A DNA stretch of 13,684 nucleotides, taken from contig USAL01000047.1 of NCBI GenBank assembly GCA_900552545.1, positions 1-13,684 of the forward strand. Direction: 5' to 3'. Position 1 is the stretch's first letter; each line of letters starts with the position of its first letter. The notes under the pieces are model-generated. The model did no database searches and was not told the origin of the DNA. It saw nothing but the letters and a program-made list of their open reading frames with translations. Both the position numbers and the translations under genes were made by a program. The DNA comes from an uncultured Sutterella sp. (GTDB lineage: Bacteria > Pseudomonadota > Gammaproteobacteria > Burkholderiales > Burkholderiaceae_F). Of this stretch, positions 1 through 6,550 are shown one piece after another.

Positions 1-1
1 G

Positions 2-1177
2 CGCACGGCAAGCACGCTTCATCGCCTGCTGAGGACGCCGCAGGATGACGGCGCGCGCCCGGGAAAGGACTCGCCCCTGGACGCCGACATCCTCGTGGTC
101 GACGAGAGCTCGATGATCGACATGGGGCTTGCGATCCGACTTTTTGACGCCATTGACCTTACGCGCACGCGCGTCGTGCTCTTAGGGGACAGACATCAGC
201 TCGCGGCCGTGGGGCCGGGCTCGGTCTTTGCCGATCTCTCGGATACCGAGGGGCGCTTGAATGGCCATATCGCCGAGCTCACCGTGAGCCATCGCTTTGC
301 CGCAGACAAGGCGATCGGCGAACTTTCAGCCTGCGTCAATGCAGGCCAGGTTGAGACGGTCTTTGAAAAGCTCAAGGCGCTTGATGCGATTGCGGCAAGT
401 CAGAAGCCCGAGGAGAGAGGCAACAGCGACAACATCGTGCGCTGGCACCGCGAGCAGACGATTGCCTCTGAAGGCCTCACCCGGGAGGCGCACGCCTGGC
501 TCTCGCGCATGATGCAAAGCATCATCGCCGCCATCAAGGCGCATCGCGCGGTGTTGGAGACTTCAACCGACGAGGCGGCGCGTCTAAAAGCCGCGCAGGC
601 CCTTGCGCGCACCATGCGCGCCTTCGGCGTTCTCGCTGCACAGCGCCGCGGGCCGATGAGCGTGGAGGCGGTCAACCGTGCGGCCGACGCACGCCTCACG
701 CAGGAGGGCTTCATCGGCGCGCGCTGGCGGCAGATCATCGTGCGCAGCAACGATCCGGTGCTTGAGCTCTACAACGGCGACGTCGGCGTGGTCGTGCCGG
801 GAGCGCCGGCGCAGACGGGTGAGCCCGTCTCCGACGAGGTCTTCTTTCTCGACTCGGGGCGCTTTGTGAAGGCAGGGCTTCTGCCCACGTCGGACGCCGC
901 CTTTGCCATCACGATTCATCAGTCGCAGGGCTCGGAATACCATCATGTGGCCGTTCTCATGCCGACGGAGGCCGATTCGCCTCTGGCAACGCGAGAGCTC
1001 CTCTATACGGCGATGACGCGCGTAAGCGACGTGCGCTTTCCGGAGGGTAAGGGCGGCACCGAGTACGGGACGCTTGACGTCTTTGCCGACGACAAGGTGA
1101 TCGAGCGCGCGGTTGCCACGCCCGTCACCCGAGAGGGAGGGCTCGGCGAGCGGCTTGCCGAGGATTTCAAGCGGTAA
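2..1177 (+). CDS. recD: RecD-like exodeoxyribonuclease V alpha subunit, C-terminal part
   Basis: Superfamily 1B DNA helicase; in RecBCD this subunit is the 5'-3' motor used in double-strand break repair and degradation of linear DNA. The frame is open from base 2, so the gene begins upstream and only about 391 C-terminal residues are visible. The first complete motif is Walker B, LVVDESSMID (D34, E35 in window numbering), preceded by a TLHRLL stretch as in RecD. Motif III follows (LLGDRHQLAAVGPGS, about residues 60-74). Near the end come motif V (TIHQSQGSEY) and motif VI (LLYTAMTRVSD), the usual RecD order. The Walker A lysine lies outside the window. The GTG at base 95 falls inside Walker B and is not the start. 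Stop is TAA. No T-rich hairpin terminator is visible in the 196 bp that follow. A RecD2-type or TraA-like helicase is a less likely alternative because the N-terminus is not visible. Confidence 0.9.
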   Translation, partial: RTASTLHRLLRTPQDDGARPGKDSPLDADILVVDESSMIDMGLAIRLFDAIDLTRTRVVLLGDRHQLAAVGPGSVFADLSDTEGRLNGHIAELTVSHRFAADKAIGELSACVNAGQVETVFEKLKALDAIAASQKPEERGNSDNIVRWHREQTIASEGLTREAHAWLSRMMQSIIAAIKAHRAVLETSTDEAARLKAAQALARTMRAFGVLAAQRRGPMSVEAVNRAADARLTQEGFIGARWRQIIVRSNDPVLELYNGDVGVVVPGAPAQTGEPVSDEVFFLDSGRFVKAGLLPTSDAAFAITIHQSQGSEYHHVAVLMPTEADSPLATRELLYTAMTRVSDVRFPEGKGGTEYGTLDVFADDKVIERAVATPVTREGGLGERLAEDFKR

Positions 1178-1373
1178 GGCGCAACAACACTACAATAGAC
1201 GCCATACGGCAAGCTGAAAAGAAAATCAAAAGCCGCAATAAAAAAACAATTGATTGCGTCGGAGCGCAGAACCGAAAGGCTTTAAAAGCAGGAGGTTCAA
1301 GTAGGCGCAGGGCCGCCCGCGCGCGGTTTCGCAGGCAGGGTGCTCCGGTTTTCTGCACAAGGGAGAATTTCTT

Positions 1374-2369
1374 ATGGCTCGCACATCCACAGGCGTGACC
1401 GAAGCCGTGCTGCTTCTTGCGGTTTTGAAGCGCATTCCGCGCAAGAGCTGGGTGACGGCGCAGACGCTTCGCGAGGATATGCTTGAAGCGGGCTACGATA
1501 TCAGCGAGCGCCGCATGCAGCGCATGCTCAAGGCGATGAGCGACTGCGAGGATCTGTGCATCGAAACCAACCGCAAGGCCAAGCCCTACGGGTATCGTCA
1601 GAAGCTTCCGGACGGAGATCTGGCGATGTACCAGATGAAGCCCAACGAGAGCCTGCTCGTGCGGCTTTTCGAAGAGCACCTGCGCTGGCAGCTGCCGCAA
1701 AGAATCCGCAGCTCGCTCACAGGCGTCTTTGAAACGGCGCGAAAGACCCTGAACGAATCGTCGGGCCGCTCGCGCGAGTGGATGAACAAGGTTGCCTTCG
1801 TCTCGGGCACCGTCCCGATGCTGCCGCCGAAAATCACCGAGCGCGTCTTCATGGCGGTAAGCAACGCGCTCTACCGCGACTCCAAGCTTGAGGTGCGCTA
1901 CACCAACTCGCAGGGTGCCAAAACCTCGGGAACGGTCTCGCCTCTGGGGCTCGTGCAGCAGGAGCAGCGCCTTTATCTCATCTGCAAGTTTGACGGCTAC
2001 GACAACATCCGGCATCTGGCGTTGCACCGCATATCGGAAGCCGAGGTGCTGGAACTGCCGGCGGAGCGCCCGCGCGACTTTTCGCTTGAAAAGTACATCG
2101 CCTCGCGGCACTTGAACTTCAGCAACGGCAGAAAGATCAAACTCACGCTCGAATTCACGAACCCCGCCACGGCCCGCAATTTGTCCGAGACGCCGTTTGC
2201 GCGCGATCAGGTCCTTGAGGCGCTTCCCGACGGCGCCTGGCGGCTTGAGGCCGTGATGGACGACACGGTCGTGCTCGACGGTTGGATTGCCGCCTGGCGC
2301 GAGATCGCAGGCATTCGCCGCGTCGTGAAGGAAGACGTCGAGACGCCGCAGGACGCAGCCGGCAAATAG
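1374..2369 (+). CDS. WYL-domain transcriptional regulator (HTH-WYL-WCX)
   Basis: 331 residues, a typical length for this family. An N-terminal helix-turn-helix-like region (about 8-55, with VTAQTLREDML and ISERRMQRMLKAM as candidate helices) is followed by a WYL domain (about 155-225). The signature is RLYLICKFDGYDNIRHLALHRI at 199-220, with Leu-Tyr-Leu in place of Trp-Tyr-Leu. A WCX-type C-terminal extension (about 252-318) ends in GWIAAWREIAGIRRV. WYL proteins bind DNA through the HTH and sense a nucleic acid or nucleotide ligand; many act in DNA-damage or phage-defence regulation. The target here is unknown. The ATG has a good Shine-Dalgarno, AAGGGAG at 1359-1365, eight bases upstream. The stop is TAG, showing amber works as a stop in this genome. 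A strong terminator follows, so the gene is not co-transcribed with the next one. Confidence 0.85.
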   Translation: MARTSTGVTEAVLLLAVLKRIPRKSWVTAQTLREDMLEAGYDISERRMQRMLKAMSDCEDLCIETNRKAKPYGYRQKLPDGDLAMYQMKPNESLLVRLFEEHLRWQLPQRIRSSLTGVFETARKTLNESSGRSREWMNKVAFVSGTVPMLPPKITERVFMAVSNALYRDSKLEVRYTNSQGAKTSGTVSPLGLVQQEQRLYLICKFDGYDNIRHLALHRISEAEVLELPAERPRDFSLEKYIASRHLNFSNGRKIKLTLEFTNPATARNLSETPFARDQVLEALPDGAWRLEAVMDDTVVLDGWIAAWREIAGIRRVVKEDVETPQDAAGK

Positions 2370-2387
2370 CAGCACCGACGCATCGAC

Positions 2388-2446
2388 AAAAAAAGCGCAG
2401 CCCGTGTTTGCCTTCTCAAGAGGGCATGCGCGGGATGCGCTTTTTT
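2388..2446 (+). terminator. Rho-independent terminator after the WYL regulator
   Basis: A long imperfect hairpin: outer arms AAAAAAGCGCA (2389-2399) and TGCGCTTTTTT (2436-2446), continued by CCCG/CGGG (2401-2404 with 2431-2434) across a G/A mismatch. A separate inner hairpin (2409-2426, seven pairs including one wobble, loop TCAA) sits on top. A six-T run closes it. The A-run at the left arm means it could also terminate minus-strand transcription. Confidence 0.85.
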
Positions 2447-2532
2447 CATTGAAAAACCGCCCCAATTTGCAACTATCCTCCCTAATCCGTATCCATCCTC
2501 CCCCAAGCCGGCGCCGACGCTTTTTGCCGAAG

Positions 2533-2549
2533 GCGTCATAGCTTGACGC
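2533..2549. promoter_or_regulatory. Dyad GCGTCA-N5-TGACGC, possible operator
   Basis: A perfect 6-bp inverted repeat with a 5-bp spacer lies in the 249-bp gap between the WYL terminator and the repeat-protein gene. GACGC at 2516-2520 can also pair with its left arm. The size and spacing suit a dimeric regulator site, but no convincing -35/-10 pair was found beside it, so an operator role is only a guess. The same gap holds a pyrimidine-rich stretch (about 2474-2505) with no other recognisable feature. Confidence 0.25.
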
Positions 2550-2682
2550 AGCGCCCCATATCCTTTCGATCAAGGAAAACGCCCTCGGCTGCCTAAATAT
2601 TCGATCGGTCAGGTCAGCCAGTGCGCATTGAACTGCGAAGCGTTTTCTCTTTGCGTTTTGGTTTGAATATGGATCAAGTTCC

Positions 2683-2687
2683 GGAGG
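2683..2687 (+). promoter_or_regulatory. Ribosome binding site GGAGG that fixes the repeat-protein start
   Basis: A perfect GGAGG eight bases before the ATG at 2696. The in-frame GTG at 2621 has no comparable site, so this decides the start. Confidence 0.7.
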
Positions 2688-2695
2688 AAATTGTG

Positions 2696-4042
2696 ATGGC
2701 AAAAGGTTTCTCGAGAGCGCTTCTCATGAAGCGCAGGGCTGCAGCCAGGGCTTTGCGCGCCAATGCTGTTGAGAAGGCGGCCTCCCTTGTTAGTCCTGAG
2801 AGCATTTGCGTTGACGGCATGAGCATGGCGCTGAGCTGCCGCTACGTCGAGGACGCAAGCTCCGTATCGGGTGATGCGCTGGGCAGCGCGGAAGCGCTGG
2901 TTTTTCTTGACTCGGGCGATGTCGCCGATCTGCTCGGCCGCAGCGAGCTTCTTGAGCGTGCCGAAGAAAACGATCCCGAACTGGCGCAGGCCTTTGCCGC
3001 TCGTCTGGCGCAGCACCCCGACAGCCGCCTTCGTCAGGAGATTGCACGCTGCGGGTGTCTCGACGGCCAATCCATCCGGGCGCTTGCAAAGGACGCCTCC
3101 TACGACGTGCGCATGAGTCTCATGGAAAACGTCGCGGCGGTGCGCGAGCTCACGGTTGGCGAAATCCTCGCCGCGACGGGTAACGACACGGAACTTCTTC
3201 TTGCGATGATGGAAAGTGCCCGCCGAGCCTTGTATGAAAGGGACGATCCCCGGCAGGTGGTGAGCGACTTTGCGCGGCTCAAGAAGCTTCGCATGCTGAT
3301 TGAAGACAATCCGGACGGGCAGTTGATCGAGTGCCTCGAAGAGATTCAGGACGAGGGTTTTGACATCTGGGAGGAGGCCGTGCGTCAGCTTGAGGAGGCG
3401 CAGGCGCGGGGCGCTTCGAAAGACGAGCTTGAAGCGATTTTGGATCAGACCGCTGAAACGCTTCGCAACGCCCCTGCCAGACCGCGGCGATTGCGGCTGC
3501 GGATGCGTCGCCTTGGGCACGGGCGTCCATGGGGGCGGTTTGCGTCCCGGCGGTTTTCGAAGGTCGGCGTGGAATGCCGGATCGGATTCGTCACGCGCAC
3601 GGCCGAGGGCGCCCTTGCACTTGAAGACGGTGCCATCAAGCTCGATGACGACTCGATCGTCGACTCCATCGCGTTGATTGACGATGCGCCGGGGCTGCAG
3701 TCGGTATTGCTGCGCCTTGCGGGACATCCGTCCTCGAAGGTGCGTGAGGCGGTGGCCGAAAGCAGCGCAATCGACGAGACGATCTTTGATCGCCTCTCGC
3801 GCGACGCCTCGGGCGCCGTGCGCCGCGCGCTTCTTCAAAACGCGATCATCTGCCGCGACATGCCCGCCGAGAAGGTGCTTGCGGTGGTGGGTGACGACCC
3901 GAGCCAGGTCGATGCGTTGTGCTCGAGCTTTGATCTGGGGCGGACGTTGACGAAGCGTCTGATCGAGAAGTTCAAGGAGAGACCCGATCCCCTTGTGCAG
4001 CGCGCACTTGAAATGTTCGACGATGATGACGACGGGCTTTGA
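2696..4042 (+). CDS. LRV/HEAT-like repeat protein of unknown function
   Basis: 448 residues, no signal peptide and no transmembrane segment, so probably cytoplasmic. I do not recognise a named family. The sequence resembles leucine-rich-repeat-variant or HEAT-type helical repeats, with units of the form LA-HP-S-VR--VA. It contains an internal duplication: residues about 103-170 align with 340-408, sharing RLA-HP-S--R near the start, a D-A-S--VR pattern, then L--N and a closing G-D (N-D in copy 1, D-D in copy 2). The segments just before each (about 65-102 and 310-339) also look related. Between the copies are an acidic, helix-rich stretch (about 205-255) and a strongly basic linker (about 259-295). 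The tail is FDDDDDGL. Such repeats usually form protein-binding solenoids. The ATG at 2696 is preferred over an in-frame GTG at 2621 because GGAGG (2683-2687) lies eight bases before it and the upstream residues are not repeat-like. Stop TGA; a strong terminator follows. Confidence 0.7.
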   Translation: MAKGFSRALLMKRRAAARALRANAVEKAASLVSPESICVDGMSMALSCRYVEDASSVSGDALGSAEALVFLDSGDVADLLGRSELLERAEENDPELAQAFAARLAQHPDSRLRQEIARCGCLDGQSIRALAKDASYDVRMSLMENVAAVRELTVGEILAATGNDTELLLAMMESARRALYERDDPRQVVSDFARLKKLRMLIEDNPDGQLIECLEEIQDEGFDIWEEAVRQLEEAQARGASKDELEAILDQTAETLRNAPARPRRLRLRMRRLGHGRPWGRFASRRFSKVGVECRIGFVTRTAEGALALEDGAIKLDDDSIVDSIALIDDAPGLQSVLLRLAGHPSSKVREAVAESSAIDETIFDRLSRDASGAVRRALLQNAIICRDMPAEKVLAVVGDDPSQVDALCSSFDLGRTLTKRLIEKFKERPDPLVQRALEMFDDDDDGL

Positions 4043-4101
4043 GCTTGACGAAAAGTCCCTGAATTCGCTTCCAAGTTTGACAATCTAAACTTTTTGAAGT
4101 G

Positions 4102-4154
4102 ACGGGCGGCGCTACGGTTTTCCTTTTTACGGAAGGCGGCGCCGCCCGTTTTTT
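4102..4154 (+). terminator. Rho-independent terminator after the repeat-protein gene
   Basis: Perfect 11-bp arms ACGGGCGGCGC (4102-4112) and GCGCCGCCCGT (4139-4149), followed by a T run to 4154. A small TTCC/GGAA pairing sits inside the loop. A weaker A/T hairpin, AAGTTT-N8-AAACTT then TTT (4073-4095), lies just upstream. It separates the plus-strand repeat protein from the convergent pyrophosphohydrolase gene. On the minus strand it has no T run, so it does not obviously terminate that gene. Confidence 0.88.
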
Positions 4155-4184
4155 GTCCTTTTTTTTGTTCCTTGTGGGGCGTCT

Positions 4185-4616
4185 TCAGGCGTTCTCTGAA
4201 GAAGCTTCAACGCGCGCACGGCGCTTTAATTCGGCGTACTTGGCGCTGCTGCCGTAGCTTTCCGCCACCGGATACTTTCTTTCGTTGACAAGAAGCTTTT
4301 CGGCAATCGCCTTGTCCATGTCGATGCCCAATCGGTCGGCCAAAAGGAGGGCATAGATCATGACGTCGCTCTACTCCTCCTTCATGGCGTCGCGCTTTGC
4401 GGCGACCTCGGTGTCCGCACCCGACCACTGAAAGCACTCAAGCAGTTCGGCAGCTTCGAGCGTGATTGAGATTGCCAGATCCTTTGGGTTGTGAAACTGC
4501 CGCCAGTTTCGATCGTCGCGAAAGGCGCGGATGCGCGCCATGGTATGCGCGCTTACGACAGGGGAGACGGTTTCATTGTCGGCTTCTTGGGGGTTATTTG
4601 CTTCCGGATAGGTCAT
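4185..4616 (-). pseudogene. MazG-like (dCTPase/XTP3TPA-type) nucleotide pyrophosphohydrolase with in-frame amber stop
   Basis: Read from ATG at 4616 this is a 143-codon gene matching the short all-alpha NTP pyrophosphohydrolases that hydrolyse (d)NTPs to monophosphates. Visible landmarks are RAFRDDRNWRQFHNPKDLA (30-48), the metal-binding EAAELLECFQW (54-64), KEE then SDVMIYALLLADRLGID, the late ERKYP, and the terminal SSAKYAEL. Codon 82 is TAG (4371-4373), exactly where the family has Leu in EELSD, between catalytic E81 and D84. Past it the frame stays open and fully conserved for 61 more codons to TGA, so this is one base substitution (most simply TTG to TAG), not a frameshift. As written, only 81 residues would be made, without the second half of the active site. 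Recent inactivation, sequence error or readthrough are all possible; amber is not reassigned here, since the WYL gene ends in TAG. The ATG has no good Shine-Dalgarno; an in-frame GTG at 4637 is an alternative start. Confidence 0.8.
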
Positions 4617-4688
4617 GGTTTTCAGGGGACGCAGCACGACGCAGTGCGAAGCTGTGCGTCAGGGAAGGTTCGTCACAACGTGAGGGAT

Positions 4689-4717
4689 TTTTTATCAAGG
4701 TTGTTGCATTGTGGCAA
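4689..4717 (-). promoter_or_regulatory. Candidate sigma-70 promoter for the pyrophosphohydrolase gene
   Basis: On the minus strand, TTGCCA (4717-4712, five of six to TTGACA) is followed by a 17-base spacer and TAAAAA (4694-4689, four of six to TATAAT). Transcription would begin near 4682, giving a leader of about 65 bases to the ATG at 4616. Based on consensus matching only. Confidence 0.4.
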
Positions 4718-4753
4718 ATCGGCGTTGCTGCGTAGGGTTTGCAAGGTTCTACA

Positions 4754-4812
4754 CTCAGAGAAACTGCGCCATAGGCTAGCAGTGTGGTGGGCATTTCCTC
4801 ATTTTCTCTGAG
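4754..4812 (+). repeat. 10-bp inverted repeat in the aldehyde dehydrogenase leader
   Basis: CTCAGAGAAA (4754-4763) and TTTCTCTGAG (4803-4812) are perfect reverse complements separated by 39 bases, in the 261-bp gap between the divergent pyrophosphohydrolase and aldehyde dehydrogenase genes. An alternative pairing uses CACTC with GAGTG (4812-4816) on the outside and a two-base bulge. There is no T run, so it is not a terminator. It may be a leader structure or split operator for the dehydrogenase, whose ATG is 65 bases further on. Confidence 0.45.
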
Positions 4813-4877
4813 AGTGCCCGCCGGGGCTTTCCGCGGACAGCCGAAGCGATATTCGGGGACATTTTGGAGAAAACGCC

Positions 4878-6308
4878 ATGACCTGGGATTTTCACAAGCA
4901 GTTCATCAACGGCGAATGGGTGCCGTCGACGGGCGAGGGCCGCATCAAGGTCGTCAATCCGGCCACGCTCGAAGCCTTTGAATGGGTGCCCGACGGCACG
5001 TACGAAGACGCCGACCGTGCGGTTGCCGCAGCGCGCGCGGCAGCGCCCGGCTGGGCCGCAACGCCGCGCGCCCGACGCGTCGAGCTCATGAAGGCGATGC
5101 TCGTGCACCTGCGCGCGATGGCCGACGACATCGTGGCGCTTGAAATGAAGGAGTTGGGCTCGCCTGAATTCTTTGCCCGCGCCACGCACTGCAACTATCA
5201 ATACGAGCGTATCGAAAGCTATATCAGCATCGCCGAAAAGCTTGAGCTTGAAAGCGAGTACGCCCAAAGTCTCGTGATCCGCGAGCCCGTGGGCGTGGTG
5301 GCCTGCATCACGCCCTGGAACTATCCGCTGGGCCAGGTCGTGCAGAAGGTGATTCCGGCGATCCTGATGGGCAATACGGTGGTTCTTAAGCCCAGCCAAC
5401 ACACCCCGCTCACGGCGTGCCTGCTGATGGAAGCCTTCCGTCTTGCGGGATTCCCGGCGGGCGTCGCCAACATGACCTCGGGCCGCGGCAGTCGCCTGGG
5501 CGATCGGCTTGCGACCAATCCCGAGGTCGACATGGTCTCCTTTACGGGCTCGACCAAGGTGGGCATCGCGCTCTCGCAGAAGGCTCTCGAGAGCATGAAG
5601 CGCATCAGCCTTGAGCTGGGCGGCAAGTCGCCCTACGTGTGGCTCCCCGGTATGGACGACTACCGTCCTGCGGTCGAAAAGCTCTTTGCCTCGGTGTTTC
5701 TCAATTCCGGCCAGACCTGCACGGCTCTCTCGCGCCTCATCGTGCCCGAGAGCATGAAGGACGAGGCTATTTCCCTCATCCGCGAGGCGATTCCCTGCTA
5801 CCCGGTGGGCGACCCGGCCGATTCGAAGGTCAAGATCGGCCCTGTGGCAAGCCGCGCGCAGTACGACAAGGTGAGAAGCTACATCGAGCTTGGCCTAGCC
5901 GAAGGCGCGACGATGGTCGCAGGCAGCGTCCCCGCTGCCGAGCCCGCGGGCGGCTACTACATCGAGCCTGTAGTCTTTTCCGACGTCGACAACAAGATGC
6001 GCATCGCGCAGGAGGAGATCTTTGGGCCCGTGCTCTGCATCATCACCTACAAGACCCTTGACGAGGCTATCGCCATTGCCAACGACACGCCCTACGGGCT
6101 CAACGCCGCGGTGTACGGGCCCAAGGAACAGGCCATTGAAGTCGCGCGCGCCATCAAGGCAGGCAACGTCTACGTCAACGACGGGCCCCGCGACGTGAGC
6201 GCTCCGTTTGGCGGCTACAAGGCTTCAGGCATCGGCCGCGAGGGCGGTGCAGCAGGACTTTACGAGTTCACGCAGTACAAGGCGATCTTCGAGCACGGCG
6301 CCTATTGA
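4878..6308 (+). CDS. NAD(P)-dependent aldehyde dehydrogenase
   Basis: 476 residues, the usual length of a soluble ALDH-superfamily enzyme oxidising an aldehyde to its carboxylate. All core residues are present: N148 in TPWNYP (oxyanion hole), K171 in VLKPSQHTP (cofactor), the SFTGSTKVG loop (221-229), general base E246 in LELGGKSP, nucleophile C281 in NSGQTCTALSR, and E380 in EEIFGPV (nicotinamide ribose). The substrate cannot be read from these motifs. The N-terminus (FINGEWV) is standard and no signal peptide is present, so it is cytoplasmic. The ATG has GGAG at 4866-4869, eight bases upstream. It is divergent from the pyrophosphohydrolase gene and followed after 242 bp by the exported flavoprotein gene in the same orientation. 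No clear terminator separates those two, so shared transcription is possible but unproven. Confidence 0.93.
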   Translation: MTWDFHKQFINGEWVPSTGEGRIKVVNPATLEAFEWVPDGTYEDADRAVAAARAAAPGWAATPRARRVELMKAMLVHLRAMADDIVALEMKELGSPEFFARATHCNYQYERIESYISIAEKLELESEYAQSLVIREPVGVVACITPWNYPLGQVVQKVIPAILMGNTVVLKPSQHTPLTACLLMEAFRLAGFPAGVANMTSGRGSRLGDRLATNPEVDMVSFTGSTKVGIALSQKALESMKRISLELGGKSPYVWLPGMDDYRPAVEKLFASVFLNSGQTCTALSRLIVPESMKDEAISLIREAIPCYPVGDPADSKVKIGPVASRAQYDKVRSYIELGLAEGATMVAGSVPAAEPAGGYYIEPVVFSDVDNKMRIAQEEIFGPVLCIITYKTLDEAIAIANDTPYGLNAAVYGPKEQAIEVARAIKAGNVYVNDGPRDVSAPFGGYKASGIGREGGAAGLYEFTQYKAIFEHGAY

Positions 6309-6438
6309 TGTATTAGTGACATGGTTGCGGCCTCGGGGTGGCTGACGGACGCATCCTTTTTCAAGGAGGGTGAGCAGTACATCAAAGACTGCTGCAGTTC
6401 GTTTTGCTACCATCAAAAAAGGTACCGCAATCACTACA

Positions 6439-6529
6439 GCGAAAATCGCAGTTCGGGATCGGTACGCGAGTCCGATGATGCGGTGACGGCTCACGTGGTT
6501 TTTTCTTCCATCGGACTGCGAATTTTCGC
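6439..6529 (+). promoter_or_regulatory. Structured 5' leader / long inverted repeat upstream of the flavoprotein gene
   Basis: GCGAAAATCGCAGTTCG (6439-6455) pairs with CGGACTGCGAATTTTCGC (6512-6529): 17 pairs with one bulged A (6522) and one G-U wobble. The enclosed 56 bases hold two small hairpins, ATCGG/CCGAT (6458-6462 with 6472-6476) and GTGA-CGGC-TCAC (6483-6494), so the RNA could fold as a three-way junction. The right arm ends four bases before the Shine-Dalgarno (AGAGGAG, 6533-6539), so the stem could control ribosome access. A T run (6499-6504) lies inside the loop, which might allow attenuation. It matches no riboswitch class I can name. As DNA, the arms could also be a split operator. 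Confidence 0.5.
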
Positions 6530-6550
6530 AAAAGAGGAGAAAGAGTAGAA

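Noticed and set aside
1165..1196. TACAAT at 1191-1196 as a -10 box for the WYL gene
   Set aside because: No matching -35 at proper spacing; the nearest TTTCAA is 20 bases away.
2621..2695. Upstream GTG start for the repeat protein
   Set aside because: No Shine-Dalgarno, whereas the ATG at 2696 has a perfect GGAGG at ideal spacing.
1167..2702. A 511-codon minus-strand frame across the WYL gene
   Set aside because: It is antisense to the WYL regulator and to its terminator hairpin, has no domain resemblance, and is typical of antisense openness in GC-rich DNA.
4077..4105. Perfect TTGACA (4077-4082) as a promoter
   Set aside because: No acceptable -10 at 16-18 bases downstream, and it lies just before a terminator with no plus-strand gene to serve.
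4371..4373. TAG as a reassigned sense codon
   Set aside because: The WYL gene in the same contig terminates with TAG, and no other clear gene contains an internal TAG, apart from the one at the chimeric junction.
6321..6548. Short plus-strand frame between the aldehyde dehydrogenase and flavoprotein genes
   Set aside because: No family resemblance and no good ribosome site, and it overlaps the structured leader and the flavoprotein's Shine-Dalgarno.
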